A program made the translations under genes and the position numbers. Shown piece by piece: positions 34,648 to 44,347 of a stretch of DNA of 64,000 nucleotides. The notes beneath the pieces were generated by a model. That model ran no database searches, was not told where the DNA came from, and saw nothing but the letters and a program-made list of their open reading frames with translations. Location: positions 1,426,001 to 1,490,000 of the forward strand of contig OY969722.1 of NCBI GenBank assembly GCA_963702165.1, given 5' to 3'. Each line of letters starts with the position of its first letter. Within the stretch, counting starts at the first letter, position 1. This stretch comes from Terrimesophilobacter sp963702165 (lineage in GTDB: Bacteria; Actinomycetota; Actinomycetes; Actinomycetales; Microbacteriaceae).

Positions 34648-34711
34648 CATCGAGTCGGGAGTAGTTGCCCAAATGACCTACGCCAATTGGGCAACTACTC
34701 CCGACTCGATG
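34648..34711. repeat. Perfect 25-bp stem hairpin
   Basis: Two 25-nt arms, CATCGAGTCGGGAGTAGTTG plus CCCAA and its exact complement, flank a 14-nt loop (34673-34686). It lies downstream of the CDF exporter gene and directly upstream of the metal importer promoter, both on the minus strand. It has no T-tract. Either a terminator for the CDF transcript or a dispersed palindromic element. Confidence 0.65.
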
Positions 34712-34724
34712 GGCGCGCGAGGGG

Positions 34725-35651
34725 TCAGGGGTGGAAGTGCTCCTCGTGCCCCGCATGCTCGGCCGGCTCCAGCTGGAACGTCGAGTGCGCGACATCGAAG
34801 TGGTCAGCGAGGCAGGCCGAGAGGCTGTCGAGCATCCGCCCCGCCCCCTGCTCTGCGAACACCGTCGGCTCGACCACGACGTGCGCCGAGAACACCGGCT
34901 GGCCGGAGGTGATCGCCCACACGTGCACGTCGTGCACGTCGACGACGCCCTCGGTCTCGAGCAGGTGCTCGCGGATCTCGGCGACGCTCGTGTCGACCGG
35001 CACCGACTCGCTGAGCACTCGCACCGCATCCCGCAGCAGCAGCAGCGCGCGCGGCGCAATCATCAGAGCGATGGCGATGGAGGCGATCGCATCCGCCTGG
35101 ACGAACCCGGTGGTGAGCAACACGATCGCCGCGATGATCGCCGCGAGCGAGCCGAGCATGTCGCCCAGCACCTCGAGGTACGCGCCGCGCATGTTGATGG
35201 ACGTGGATGCCTGGGGCCGCAGCACCAGCGCGGATGCGATGTTCGCCGCCAATCCGATGCTCGCAACGATCAGCATGGGCAACCCGAGCACATCCGCCGG
35301 CTCGGGAGCCACCAACCGCTCCACCGCCTGCACACACACCACGATCGCGATCACGATCAGCACGATGGCGTTGATGAGCGCCCCGAAGACCTCGGCCCGT
35401 TGGAACCCGAATGTGGCCCGGTCGGTCGCCGGGCGCGCCGCGATGACGTTGGCGGTCAGCGCGACGATGAGCGCGATCGAGTCGGACACCATGTGCCCGG
35501 CGTCCGCCAGCAGCGCAAGTGACCCGGTGAGCAGCGCGCCGATGAACTCGGCGATCATCACGATCGCGGTGATGCCGAGCGCGATCGCCAGCCGTGTCCG
35601 GTTGGTGCTCGAGTGATCGTGCGAGTGGCTCACACCACCCAGCGTAGGCAC
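34725..35651 (-). CDS. Cation diffusion facilitator (CDF) metal exporter
   Basis: 308 residues: a short His-rich start (SHSHDHS), six hydrophobic segments with the metal-site motif LLADAGHMVSDSIALIV in helix 2 and AIASIAIALMIAPRALLLL later, then the cytoplasmic dimerisation domain ending HAGHEEHFHP. It exports Zn, Co, Cd or Mn by proton exchange. It lies back to back (same strand) with the metal importer operon, a sensible import/export pairing. Confidence 0.92.
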   Translation of the reverse strand: MPTLGGVSHSHDHSSTNRTRLAIALGITAIVMIAEFIGALLTGSLALLADAGHMVSDSIALIVALTANVIAARPATDRATFGFQRAEVFGALINAIVLIVIAIVVCVQAVERLVAPEPADVLGLPMLIVASIGLAANIASALVLRPQASTSINMRGAYLEVLGDMLGSLAAIIAAIVLLTTGFVQADAIASIAIALMIAPRALLLLRDAVRVLSESVPVDTSVAEIREHLLETEGVVDVHDVHVWAITSGQPVFSAHVVVEPTVFAEQGAGRMLDSLSACLADHFDVAHSTFQLEPAEHAGHEEHFHP

Positions 35652-35720
35652 CGGCGCCGGATACCTGCGGTTAGCCCATGGTGCGCCGGGGCGCGAATCC
35701 CGCTCGCGACGAAGCTGCGA

Positions 35721-36299
35721 CTAGAGCCCGAGCCGCTCCCGCACGACCGGCATCAGAGCTGCGAACGCGCGCGAGCGGTGACTGATCGTGTTCTTCTCAT
35801 CCGCGGTGAGCTCCGCGGATGCGACGTCATAGCCCTCCGGACGGAACACCGGGTCATAGCCGAAGCCGTTGGCGCCGGCTGGCTCCTCGAGCACGGTGCC
35901 CGGCCACACCCCGAGTTCCACGTGTTCGGTGTCGCCATTCACGAACGCCGCGGCGCACATGAAGTTCGCCGTGCGATCGGAAACACCGCGCATCCGCTCC
36001 AAGAGCAGCTCGTAGTTGTCCCGGTCGTTCCTGGTGCCGGCGTATCGGGCCGAATTGATGCCCGGCTCGCCACGCAGCGCCGGAATGCTGATCCCGGAGT
36101 CATCGGCTATCGCTGGCAACCCGGTGTGCAGGTTCGCGGCGCGGGCCTTGATCAGCGCGTTCTCCTGGAAGGTTGCTCCGTCTTCAATCGGCTCCGGGCC
36201 GTCGTAGCCGACGAGCTCAATGCCTTCCAGCTGCCTGTGGAGAATCCGGCGCAGCTCTTCGACTTTGTGCGCATTGTGTGTGGCGAGAACGAGCTTCAC
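35721..36299 (-). CDS. rdgB: Non-canonical purine NTP pyrophosphatase (RdgB/HAM1)
   Basis: 192 residues from GTG 36299 (KLVLATHNAHKVEELRRIL, the family start). Motifs AIADDSGISIPALRGEPG, GFGYDPVF and SHRSRAFAAL are all present. It hydrolyses XTP, ITP and dITP to monophosphates. In many actinobacteria rdgB follows murI and rph directly; here a channel gene on the other strand separates them. An upstream GTG at 36326 is also possible. Confidence 0.93.
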   Translation of the reverse strand: MKLVLATHNAHKVEELRRILHRQLEGIELVGYDGPEPIEDGATFQENALIKARAANLHTGLPAIADDSGISIPALRGEPGINSARYAGTRNDRDNYELLLERMRGVSDRTANFMCAAAFVNGDTEHVELGVWPGTVLEEPAGANGFGYDPVFRPEGYDVASAELTADEKNTISHRSRAFAALMPVVRERLGL

Positions 36300-36357
36300 G
36301 CGGTTCAGCCTAACTGCGCGCCGCACAATGATTGACGCTCACACTAGGATGACGGCC

Positions 36358-38316
36358 ATGTCGACCCGTATATCGCCTCCAGCCACCCTGCGCGACCGAT
36401 TTCAATACTGGTTCGACAACGTCATGGCGCGAGGCACGATTGCCGTCATGGGGCTGCTTTCAGTCGCCACCCTCGTCTTCATCGCCTTCATAGCGCTCAT
36501 GGTCGTGCTCTTCGAATTCTTCCCACCACAGACCGACGCCGATGACGAGCCGAACTTTTTCGAGGTCCTGTGGGGCAACCTCATGCGCACCCTCGACCCC
36601 GGAACCATGGGCGCCGACCAGGGTTGGGGCTTCCGCGCCGCCATGCTGGTCGTCACGATCGGCGGGCTCATCATGGTGGCGAGCCTCATCGGCATCATCT
36701 CGGGGGCATTCGACCGCAAGGTCGAGGATCTTCGCAAGGGCCGCTCGCGCGTGCTCGAGTCCGACCACACGCTCATCCTGGGCTGGAGCCAGAAAGTCGT
36801 GCCGATCGTGGCCGAGCTGTGCATTGCCAACGAGTCCCGCAAGCGGCCAGCCATCGTGGTGCTCGCTGACCGCGACAAGGTGGAGCTCGAGGACGAGCTC
36901 AGGGCGGTGGTCCCGCGCGGGAACTCCACCCGCATCATCGTCCGCAGCGGCGATCCGATGGACCTGACGGACCTTGAGCTGGGCAGTCCGCACTCGGCGC
37001 GCAGCATCATCCTCATCGCACCGGAGGAGAACACCGACCCCGACTCCGTCGTCATCAAGATGGCGCTCGCGCTCACCAACAATCCGCGCCGCGGGAACGA
37101 GCAGCTCAACATCGTGGGCGAACTCCAGGACGCCAACAACCTCGAGGCGGCGGAACTCGTCGGCCGTGACGAGGTGCGCTGGGTACTCGCGCGCGACCTC
37201 ATCGGCCGGATCACGGTACAGACCTGCCGCCAGAGTGGACTGAGCGAGGTGTACACGGAGCTTCTCGACTTTTCCGGCGATGAGATCTACTTCACCACCT
37301 GTCCCACCCTCGCCGGTCAAACGTACTTCGACGCCCAACTAGCCTTTCCGACCTCGAGCGTTTTCGGCATCGCTCGCGACGACGAGGTCATGCTCAATCC
37401 GGATGCCAACCTGGTTCTCGAACCCGACGACCAGCTCATCGTCATCTCCGCAGATGACAGCACGGTGCGACTCAGCGCACCTGGAACTATCGACAGCGCG
37501 GTCATCGTCGCGACGGCCGACGGCGAGCCACAGCCAGAGCGAACGCTCGTGCTCGGATACAACTCCAAACTCAATGCGATTCTGCATGGGCTCGACGAGT
37601 ATGTGACTGACGGCTCGCAGGTGACCATCGTCGCGACAGAGGAACCACCGACACTGCCGAAGCTGGACAGCCTGACGATTGAGTATCTCAACGGGGATAC
37701 GACGAGTAGGGCGATGCTCGAGAGTCTTGACGTGCCGTCGTTCGACCACATCATCGTGCTCGCGTACCAGGAGACGGTTGACACCCAGCGGGCCGACGCG
37801 AAGACGCTCGTCACCCTCCTGCATCTCCGCGAGATCGGCGATCAGGCGGGCGCTCCTCTCAACATCGTCAGCGAAATGCTCGACGACCGAAACCGTGAGA
37901 TCGCGGAGGTCACGAAGGCCGACGACTTCATCGTGAGCGACAAGCTCATCAGTCTCACGCTGTCGCAGCTGTCGGAGAACCGCCTTCTCACGAAGGTTTT
38001 CGATGCACTCTTCTCAAGCGCCGGGTCGGAGGTCTACCTCAAACCGGCCGACCGCTACGTGCAACTCGGTGTGCCCGTCACCTTCTATTCGGTGCTCGAG
38101 GCGGCACGACGACGCGGCGAGACAGCGATCGGCTATCGAAGGATCGCACACGCCCATGACGCTTCCGAGAGCTACGGAGTGAAGCTGAATCCGATTAAGT
38201 CTGACCTCATCGAGTTCGCGCCGGGCGACCGGATCGTGGTCCTTTCCGAGGACCAATGGCGAAGCCCGGTCTCGGGGAATCGCAGGCAGGAAATCGCTGC
38301 CCCCACCGCTCAGTGA
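36358..38316 (+). CDS. CASTOR/POLLUX-like ion channel with RCK-type domains
   Basis: 652 residues from ATG 36358 (AGGA upstream). One hydrophobic helix at ~28-52, a pore-like segment (NLMRTLDPGTMGADQGWGFR) and a second helix at ~95-118 (AAMLVVTIGGLIMVASLIGI), then tandem nucleotide-binding-type domains starting HTLILGWSQKVVPIVAEL and again TLVLGYNSKLNAILHGL. This matches the CASTOR/POLLUX-related family known from plant nuclear channels and from actinobacteria, proposed to conduct K+ or Ca2+. It stands alone on the plus strand between rdgB and rph. Confidence 0.85.
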   Translation: MSTRISPPATLRDRFQYWFDNVMARGTIAVMGLLSVATLVFIAFIALMVVLFEFFPPQTDADDEPNFFEVLWGNLMRTLDPGTMGADQGWGFRAAMLVVTIGGLIMVASLIGIISGAFDRKVEDLRKGRSRVLESDHTLILGWSQKVVPIVAELCIANESRKRPAIVVLADRDKVELEDELRAVVPRGNSTRIIVRSGDPMDLTDLELGSPHSARSIILIAPEENTDPDSVVIKMALALTNNPRRGNEQLNIVGELQDANNLEAAELVGRDEVRWVLARDLIGRITVQTCRQSGLSEVYTELLDFSGDEIYFTTCPTLAGQTYFDAQLAFPTSSVFGIARDDEVMLNPDANLVLEPDDQLIVISADDSTVRLSAPGTIDSAVIVATADGEPQPERTLVLGYNSKLNAILHGLDEYVTDGSQVTIVATEEPPTLPKLDSLTIEYLNGDTTSRAMLESLDVPSFDHIIVLAYQETVDTQRADAKTLVTLLHLREIGDQAGAPLNIVSEMLDDRNREIAEVTKADDFIVSDKLISLTLSQLSENRLLTKVFDALFSSAGSEVYLKPADRYVQLGVPVTFYSVLEAARRRGETAIGYRRIAHAHDASESYGVKLNPIKSDLIEFAPGDRIVVLSEDQWRSPVSGNRRQEIAAPTAQ

Positions 38317-38349
38317 AGGAAATTTTCCCGATTCAGTGGGCAGCCAAAG

Positions 38350-39074
38350 TCAGCCGGCGAGTGCCGCCGACTGAAGCGCCGTAAGCTCGGCTCCCCCGGC
38401 GACCGCGAGGTCGAGCAGTGAGTCGAGCTCACCGCGATCGAACGGTGCGCCCTCTGCGGTGCCCTGCACCTCGACGAACAGGCCGCGCCCGGTGACCACG
38501 ACGTTCATGTCGGTCTCGGCGCGAACGTCCTCGACGTAGGCCAGGTCCAGCATCGGCGTGCCGTCGATGATTCCGACGCTGACCGCGGCAACGCTGTCGT
38601 GCAGCGGCCGCGAGTTCTTGCCGATGAAGCCCTGCGAGCGGCCCCACTCCAGCGCATCCGCGAGCGCGACGTAGGCGCCGGTGATCGCCGCGGTGCGCGT
38701 GCCGCCGTCAGCCTGAAGCACGTCGCAGTCGATCACGATGGTGTTCTCGCCGAGCGCCTTCATGTCGACCACAGCGCGCAGGCTGCGCCCGATGAGCCGG
38801 GAGATCTCGTGGGTGCGACCGCCGATGCGGCCCTTGACCGACTCGCGGTCCATGCGCTCGTTGGTTGAGCGCGGCAGCATCGAGTACTCGGCGGTGACCC
38901 AGCCGCGACCCTTGCCGGTCATCCAGCGCGGAACCCCATTGGTGAAGGACGCAGTGCACAGCACCTTCGTCTTGCCGAAGGAGATGAGCGCCGACCCTTC
39001 GGCCTGCTCGCTCCATCCGCGCTCGATGGTGATGTGGCGCAGCTCATTGGCTGCTCGGCCGTCGTGGCGCTGGG

Positions 39075-39078
<4 letters not shown>
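38350..39078 (-). CDS. rph: Ribonuclease PH
   Basis: 242 residues: RHDGRAANELRHITIERGW, SALISFGKTKVLCTA, the phosphate/catalytic region NTIVIDCDVLQADGGTRTAA and the C-terminal VEVQGTAEGAPFDRGELD. It trims tRNA 3' ends with phosphate. The ATG overlaps the murI stop, giving the murI-rph pair. Confidence 0.96.
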
Positions 39079-39917
<839 letters not shown>

Positions 39918-39968
39918 GATAGACGATTCTAGCGGCGACCATCTGAGTGCTGATCTAGGCTCGGGGGT

Positions 39969-41267
39969 GTGACGTCGACCGCACTGCACACCGATCGCTA
40001 CGAACTGACCATGGTGGAGGCGGCCCTCCGCTCCGGAACCGGCTCCCGCCGGTGCATCTTCGAGGCTTACGGACGCCGACTGCCCGGTGCGCGCCGATAC
40101 GGCATCGTCGCGGGCACCGGACGGCTGCTCGACATGGTGTCGCGGTTCCATTTCACCGAGCCGGAGCTCGACTGGCTGCGCGAGAACGAGGTCGTCGACG
40201 CGCCCACCCTCGACTGGCTCGCCGACTACCGCTTTCGCGGCAACATTTGGGGTTACCGCGAGGGCGAGGCGTACTTCCCGAGCTCGCCGGTGCTCGTCAT
40301 CGAAGGCACCTTCGCCGAGGCCGTGCTGCTCGAAACCCTCGCGCTCAGCGTGCTCAACTACGACAGCGCGGTTGCGAGCGCCGCATCCCGGATGGTTACC
40401 GCGGCATCCGGACGTCCGCTAGCCGAGATGGGCTCACGCCGCACCGGGGAGCATTCGGCTGTTGCCGCTGCTCGCGCCGCCTACATCGCCGGTTTCACCT
40501 CGACCAGCAACCTCGAGGCTGGACGCACCTGGGGCATCCCGACGATGGGCACCGCTGCGCATTCGTTCACGCTGCTGCACGACACTGAGGAGGACGCGTT
40601 CCGCGCCCAGGTCGCCGCTATGGGCCCCGGCACCACCCTGCTCGTCGACACCTACGACATCGCCGCGGCGGTGGAGCGCGCCGTCGCCATCGCGGGTACC
40701 GAGCTCGGAGCCGTCCGCATCGACAGCGGCGACCTTCCCTCTTTGGTCAGCGAGGTGCGCCGACAGCTCGACGACCTGGGCGCACTCAACACGAAGATCA
40801 CGGTCACCAACGACCTCGACGAGTATGCGATCGCTGCGCTGGCTGCTGCGCCGGTGGATTCGTACGGTGTCGGCACGTCGGTCGTGACGGGGTCCGGCGC
40901 GCCTGCCGCCGGGATGGTCTACAAGCTCGTGGCGCACGAGGATGGCGAGGGCGGCTGGGTGCCCGTCGCCAAGAAGTCGACCGGGAAGGTCTCCATCGCG
41001 GGGCGGAAGTGGGCGACACGAACCTATGGTCGCGACGGTAAGGCGACACAGGAGCTTCTGCAGGTGAGCATCGACCCGCCGGCGGAGGATGTCGGGCGCG
41101 AGCTGCTCGTGCCGCTCATGACCGACGGTGAGGCCGACCCGCAGTACCTGGGTGCGGCGGGAACCAGGCTCGCACGCGAACACCGGGAAATGGTGCTCCA
41201 CGAGCTGCCGGCCGACGCGTTCCGCCTCACCCGCGGGGAGCCCGCCATCCCAACCGTGTACGAGTAG
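39969..41267 (+). CDS. pncB: Nicotinate phosphoribosyltransferase
   Basis: 432 residues from GTG 39969: TSTALHTDRYELTMVEAAL at the start, the active-site histidine region PTMGTAAHSFTLLHDTEEDAF, and IDSGDL near residue 255. It forms nicotinate mononucleotide in NAD salvage. Divergent from murI with 51 bp between starts. A 47-nt inverted repeat follows the stop. Confidence 0.95.
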   Translation: MTSTALHTDRYELTMVEAALRSGTGSRRCIFEAYGRRLPGARRYGIVAGTGRLLDMVSRFHFTEPELDWLRENEVVDAPTLDWLADYRFRGNIWGYREGEAYFPSSPVLVIEGTFAEAVLLETLALSVLNYDSAVASAASRMVTAASGRPLAEMGSRRTGEHSAVAAARAAYIAGFTSTSNLEAGRTWGIPTMGTAAHSFTLLHDTEEDAFRAQVAAMGPGTTLLVDTYDIAAAVERAVAIAGTELGAVRIDSGDLPSLVSEVRRQLDDLGALNTKITVTNDLDEYAIAALAAAPVDSYGVGTSVVTGSGAPAAGMVYKLVAHEDGEGGWVPVAKKSTGKVSIAGRKWATRTYGRDGKATQELLQVSIDPPAEDVGRELLVPLMTDGEADPQYLGAAGTRLAREHREMVLHELPADAFRLTRGEPAIPTVYE

Positions 41268-41297
41268 CCCGCTCCCCCGCCAACGCCTCCCTCGAAC

Positions 41298-41344
41298 TGC
41301 GGCATTTTCGGGGTGTCAGGGCCGTGCACCCCGAACTTGCCGCA
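41298..41344. repeat. 47-nt inverted-repeat element, copy 2
   Basis: TGCGGCATTTTCGGGGT, 13-nt loop, ACCCCGAACTTGCCGCA: same arm and loop lengths as the copies at 15728 and 42408, with two mismatches. It lies between the convergent pncB and the AbiEi/DUF559-like gene and overlaps the last codons of the latter. Confidence 0.7.
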
Positions 41345-42290
41345 GGTGGCGGGGCTGCCGCCATCCGGATGCCACCAGCCGGCGCGCGATTCGCGCGATC
41401 AGCGGATTCGGATCCCGATAGACGTCGCCGGCGTGCGCACGAAGCTGGAACCAGCCAACGTCCGCGTACTTCTCACCCCGCGTGATGTCACTTCGAAACT
41501 TCGCCTGATCGGTCCGATGAATGTCGCCCTCGTACTCGACCGCGACGCGGAACTCAGGCCAACTGAAGTCGGGCATCGCGACGAAGCGACCGGACGAGTC
41601 CCGAACGGGAAGGTTGAGAGCGGGCTCGGGAAGTCCGGCGCGCACGAGTTGCAGCCTCAACAGGCTCTCCGCCCGGGAAAGGGAACCAGCGCGTACTTCT
41701 GGAAGCGCTCGGGCCATGGTCTTCGCGCCCCGGCGTCCATGATGGATGCTGACTTGCTCGGCAAGCTCAGCAATCGTCGAGTGCGGCCGGTCACCGCCGA
41801 CCAGGAAATCACCCGCCGCGATCAGGTCGTCGATGTCAAGCTCCGTCGCGAGTTGCGCCCACACCAGTGCCGGTGAAAGGACCGGGAAGCGGAATTCGTT
41901 TCCCGTCTCCGGATCAGTTGCTCTGAGCTCCACCGGCCGCCAAAGTGCGTTGTTCACTTGGTGACCGACTACCCCCGCACCCTCCGGGGCGCGGGAAGGC
42001 GCTCGCGTGGCGACATGCACACGGTTGTGGGCGATGCGAAGCGGAAGCGGCACGCCGAACAGCGCCGCCGCGGTGACGTGACTGAAGCAGTTGCCTGGGT
42101 TCATACGCTCGCGGTACGCACGACACAACCACCAAAGGTTCGGCGCCGTTCGCGTCGAGCGCACGCCGTGGAAGGGCTTGGTCAGGTCGGATGCCGAGAG
42201 CCGGTCGTCGGGAATGCCCAACTGAGCGGCGGCGGCGCGATTGAACGGCGCTGTGAGCAACTGGGGCGGTAGTTCGCGGCGCCGAGTCAT
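41316..42290 (-). CDS. AbiEi-antitoxin-like / DUF559 (Vsr-fold) protein
   Basis: 324 residues. The N-terminal half has the pattern TKPFHGVRS and FSHVTAAALFGVPLP, seen in winged-helix AbiEi-like proteins. The C-terminal part RAESLLRLQLVRAGLPEP, PDFSWPEFRVAVEYEGDIHR is a restriction-endonuclease-fold DUF559 domain, with D and E-x-E/D residues that could bind metal. Such proteins are abundant and of unknown role in Micrococcales. No toxin partner (AbiEii) is adjacent. The last codons fall within a 47-nt repeat, so the C-terminus may have been altered by that insertion. Confidence 0.75.
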   Translation of the reverse strand: MTRRRELPPQLLTAPFNRAAAAQLGIPDDRLSASDLTKPFHGVRSTRTAPNLWWLCRAYRERMNPGNCFSHVTAAALFGVPLPLRIAHNRVHVATRAPSRAPEGAGVVGHQVNNALWRPVELRATDPETGNEFRFPVLSPALVWAQLATELDIDDLIAAGDFLVGGDRPHSTIAELAEQVSIHHGRRGAKTMARALPEVRAGSLSRAESLLRLQLVRAGLPEPALNLPVRDSSGRFVAMPDFSWPEFRVAVEYEGDIHRTDQAKFRSDITRGEKYADVGWFQLRAHAGDVYRDPNPLIARIARRLVASGWRQPRHLRQVRGARP

Positions 42291-42407
42291 GCGTCAACCC
42301 TGGGGAGCGCGCCGGGAACGAACAGACGCTGCCGGGGTCAACCGGGGCATCCGACACGTCCGCGGGCAGGTGAGGGACCGGATTCCCACCCGGAAGCACT
42401 CACGACC

Positions 42408-42454
42408 TGCGCCAATTACGGGGTTAAGCGCGACCGCACCTCGAACTTGCCGCA
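42408..42454. repeat. 47-nt inverted-repeat element, copy 3 (degenerate)
   Basis: TGCGCCAATTACGGGGT, 13-nt loop, ACCTCGAACTTGCCGCA. Arms differ from copy 1 at two and one positions but keep the same 17-13-17 layout. It lies in the 198-bp gap upstream of the AbiEi-like gene and downstream of the DUF3039 gene. Confidence 0.6.
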
Positions 42455-42488
42455 ACTCGCGGCAGGAAGGTGGGAAGAGGAGGAAGCC

Positions 42489-42755
42489 CTACGGCTTCAT
42501 CTTCTCGTAGATCTCCTTGCAGGTCGGGCAGACCGGGAACTTCTCCGGGTCACGACCGGGCGTCCACAGCTTGCCGCACAACGCGCGGACCGGCTTGCCG
42601 GTGAGAGCCGACTCGAGCACCTTGTTCTTCGGCACATAGTGGGAGAAGCGCTCGTGGTCGCCCTCCTCGATCTGCTCCCGATTCAGCAGCTCCTCGAGTT
42701 CGCGATCCAGCGTGTCGACGCCGCCGCCCGTCTTGTCCGGTTCGATGCTGCTCAT
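42489..42755 (-). CDS. DUF3039 domain-containing protein
   Basis: 88 residues: an acidic N-terminus, then DHERFSHYVPKNKVLESAL and VRALCGKLWTPGRDPEKFPV followed by CPTCKEIY. The Cys residues fit a small zinc site. DUF3039 proteins are conserved in actinobacteria and have no known function. It lies 17 bp downstream of the membrane exporter gene on the same strand. Confidence 0.9.
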   Translation of the reverse strand: MSSIEPDKTGGGVDTLDRELEELLNREQIEEGDHERFSHYVPKNKVLESALTGKPVRALCGKLWTPGRDPEKFPVCPTCKEIYEKMKP

Positions 42756-42772
42756 GGCTCCAGCTTAATCGA

Positions 42773-44347
42773 CTAGAACCGCATGGTGTATGCGAGCAGC
42801 TCGGGTGCCCGCCGTTGGAAGATCGCACCACCGATGAGTACGCCGGCGGTCAGCACTGCCAGCCCGCTGCCGAAGCCGAGCAGCACCAGCAGGAACTGCC
42901 CATCCCCGCCGTTGCGAAGCGACTGAATTGCGAAGTACACCGTCGGCGCCGCGAGCGCGGCGATCGCCAGGATCGACATGACCTGGACCGTCGAGGCGCG
43001 GCTCCCGCCGGATTGCGGCTGCGCGAAGGCGCTGTCCCCCGGGTGCGGTGCCGGGTACGGCGTCCATGCCGAGACGACACTCGAGACGCCCAGTGAGACG
43101 AGCAGCATGCAGGCGCCCACCGCGACGATCGTCCACAGCGCATCCGGTGCGCCGAAGAGCCACGCGGTGAGCGGCGAGCCGAACCCGATGACCAGCGAGC
43201 CGAGCGCGAGCGCCGGCACCGTCCGGCCGAAGCGATCGGCAGTGCCAGACACGTTGGCCGACACGTGCAGCCACAGGGCCGAATTGTCGTAGGCGACGTC
43301 GTTGTGCACGGTCGCCCAACCGAGGAAGAAGCACAGGATCGTGACGGGCAGCAGCACCAGGTCCGACAGCGGCACCCCGGCGATCGCCAGCACGCCGATC
43401 AACACGACCGGCACGAACGGGAGGATGAAGAACGAGGCCCGGTATCGGACGTCGCGGCCCCAGTAGCTCAGGCTGCGCGCCGCAATGACCCCGGATGCGG
43501 TACCCGGCAGGGCGCGGAACCAGCCCATCCCGAGGTACGGCCGCACGCGCTGCCGGCGCACCGGCGAGTTCAGCATCCGCTGCACGAGCAACCGCCAGAC
43601 CAGCCACAGGCCGGCCAAGAACGCCACCGCGATGAGCAGCTTGCCGACGGCCGCGCCGGAATTGCCGAGCGCGGCATCGCCGGGCGCCGCCCAGGCGGCG
43701 CCGAGTGGCGTCCAGGCGGTGACATCCGCGACCTTCCCGAGGGCGGCGACGGCCGACGGCCGCCACTGAGCGGAGAGCATCACCATCGCGATCGGCGACG
43801 CGACCACGAAGCCGAGCAACACGATCAGGCCGCTGGTCTCGCGCTCCCGCCGGGTCGCCAGGAACAGGGACGCAAGCGACCCTGCGATGCGGGCACTCAG
43901 CACGCAGGTGGAGACAATCAGCGGCACGCACAGCACGGCGACGGCGGATGCGCCAGGGTGCGCGCTCCATGCGACGACCTGCGCCAACCCGACCACGGTC
44001 ATCACGATCGCCGGAATGCCGACAAGCGATGCGACCCCCAGGCCGACCGCGAGCTGGCCGGGCCTCAGCCCGAATACCGAGAACTGGCGCGGATCCAGCG
44101 GGTCATCGACGCCGAAGACCAGAGGCACGATGATGAACAGCGCGAGGATCGCCGTGCCGGCTGCGACGGTCACGTCACCGGCGAAAACAGGGTCGGCGTC
44201 CTTCAGCTGGGCCAGGCCGATGGTGACGAACCAGGCCGCACCGAGCCCGTAGACCAGCATGAGCAGGACGCCGATCAGCTGGCGTGGTTCGCGGCGAGCG
44301 GCGTTGCGGAGAAGGTCGAACTTCAGTCGGACAAAGTGTGCAACCAC
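42773..44347 (-). CDS. ABC-2-type exporter, membrane subunit
   Basis: 524 residues with about a dozen hydrophobic segments, beginning HFVRLKFDLLRNAARREPRQ and containing LSYWGRDVRYRASFF between helices. It partners the ATPase encoded directly upstream, with a 25-bp overlap. No substrate clue except the position beside envelope genes. Confidence 0.8.
   Translation of the reverse strand: MVAHFVRLKFDLLRNAARREPRQLIGVLLMLVYGLGAAWFVTIGLAQLKDADPVFAGDVTVAAGTAILALFIIVPLVFGVDDPLDPRQFSVFGLRPGQLAVGLGVASLVGIPAIVMTVVGLAQVVAWSAHPGASAVAVLCVPLIVSTCVLSARIAGSLASLFLATRRERETSGLIVLLGFVVASPIAMVMLSAQWRPSAVAALGKVADVTAWTPLGAAWAAPGDAALGNSGAAVGKLLIAVAFLAGLWLVWRLLVQRMLNSPVRRQRVRPYLGMGWFRALPGTASGVIAARSLSYWGRDVRYRASFFILPFVPVVLIGVLAIAGVPLSDLVLLPVTILCFFLGWATVHNDVAYDNSALWLHVSANVSGTADRFGRTVPALALGSLVIGFGSPLTAWLFGAPDALWTIVAVGACMLLVSLGVSSVVSAWTPYPAPHPGDSAFAQPQSGGSRASTVQVMSILAIAALAAPTVYFAIQSLRNGGDGQFLLVLLGFGSGLAVLTAGVLIGGAIFQRRAPELLAYTMRF

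Noticed and set aside
41298..41344. Ordinary Rho-independent terminators as the explanation of the long hairpins
   Set aside because: None has a T-tract, stems are longer than usual, copies share sequence, and some lie upstream of genes. Only the hairpin after tRNA-fMet (60533-60570) is a classical terminator.
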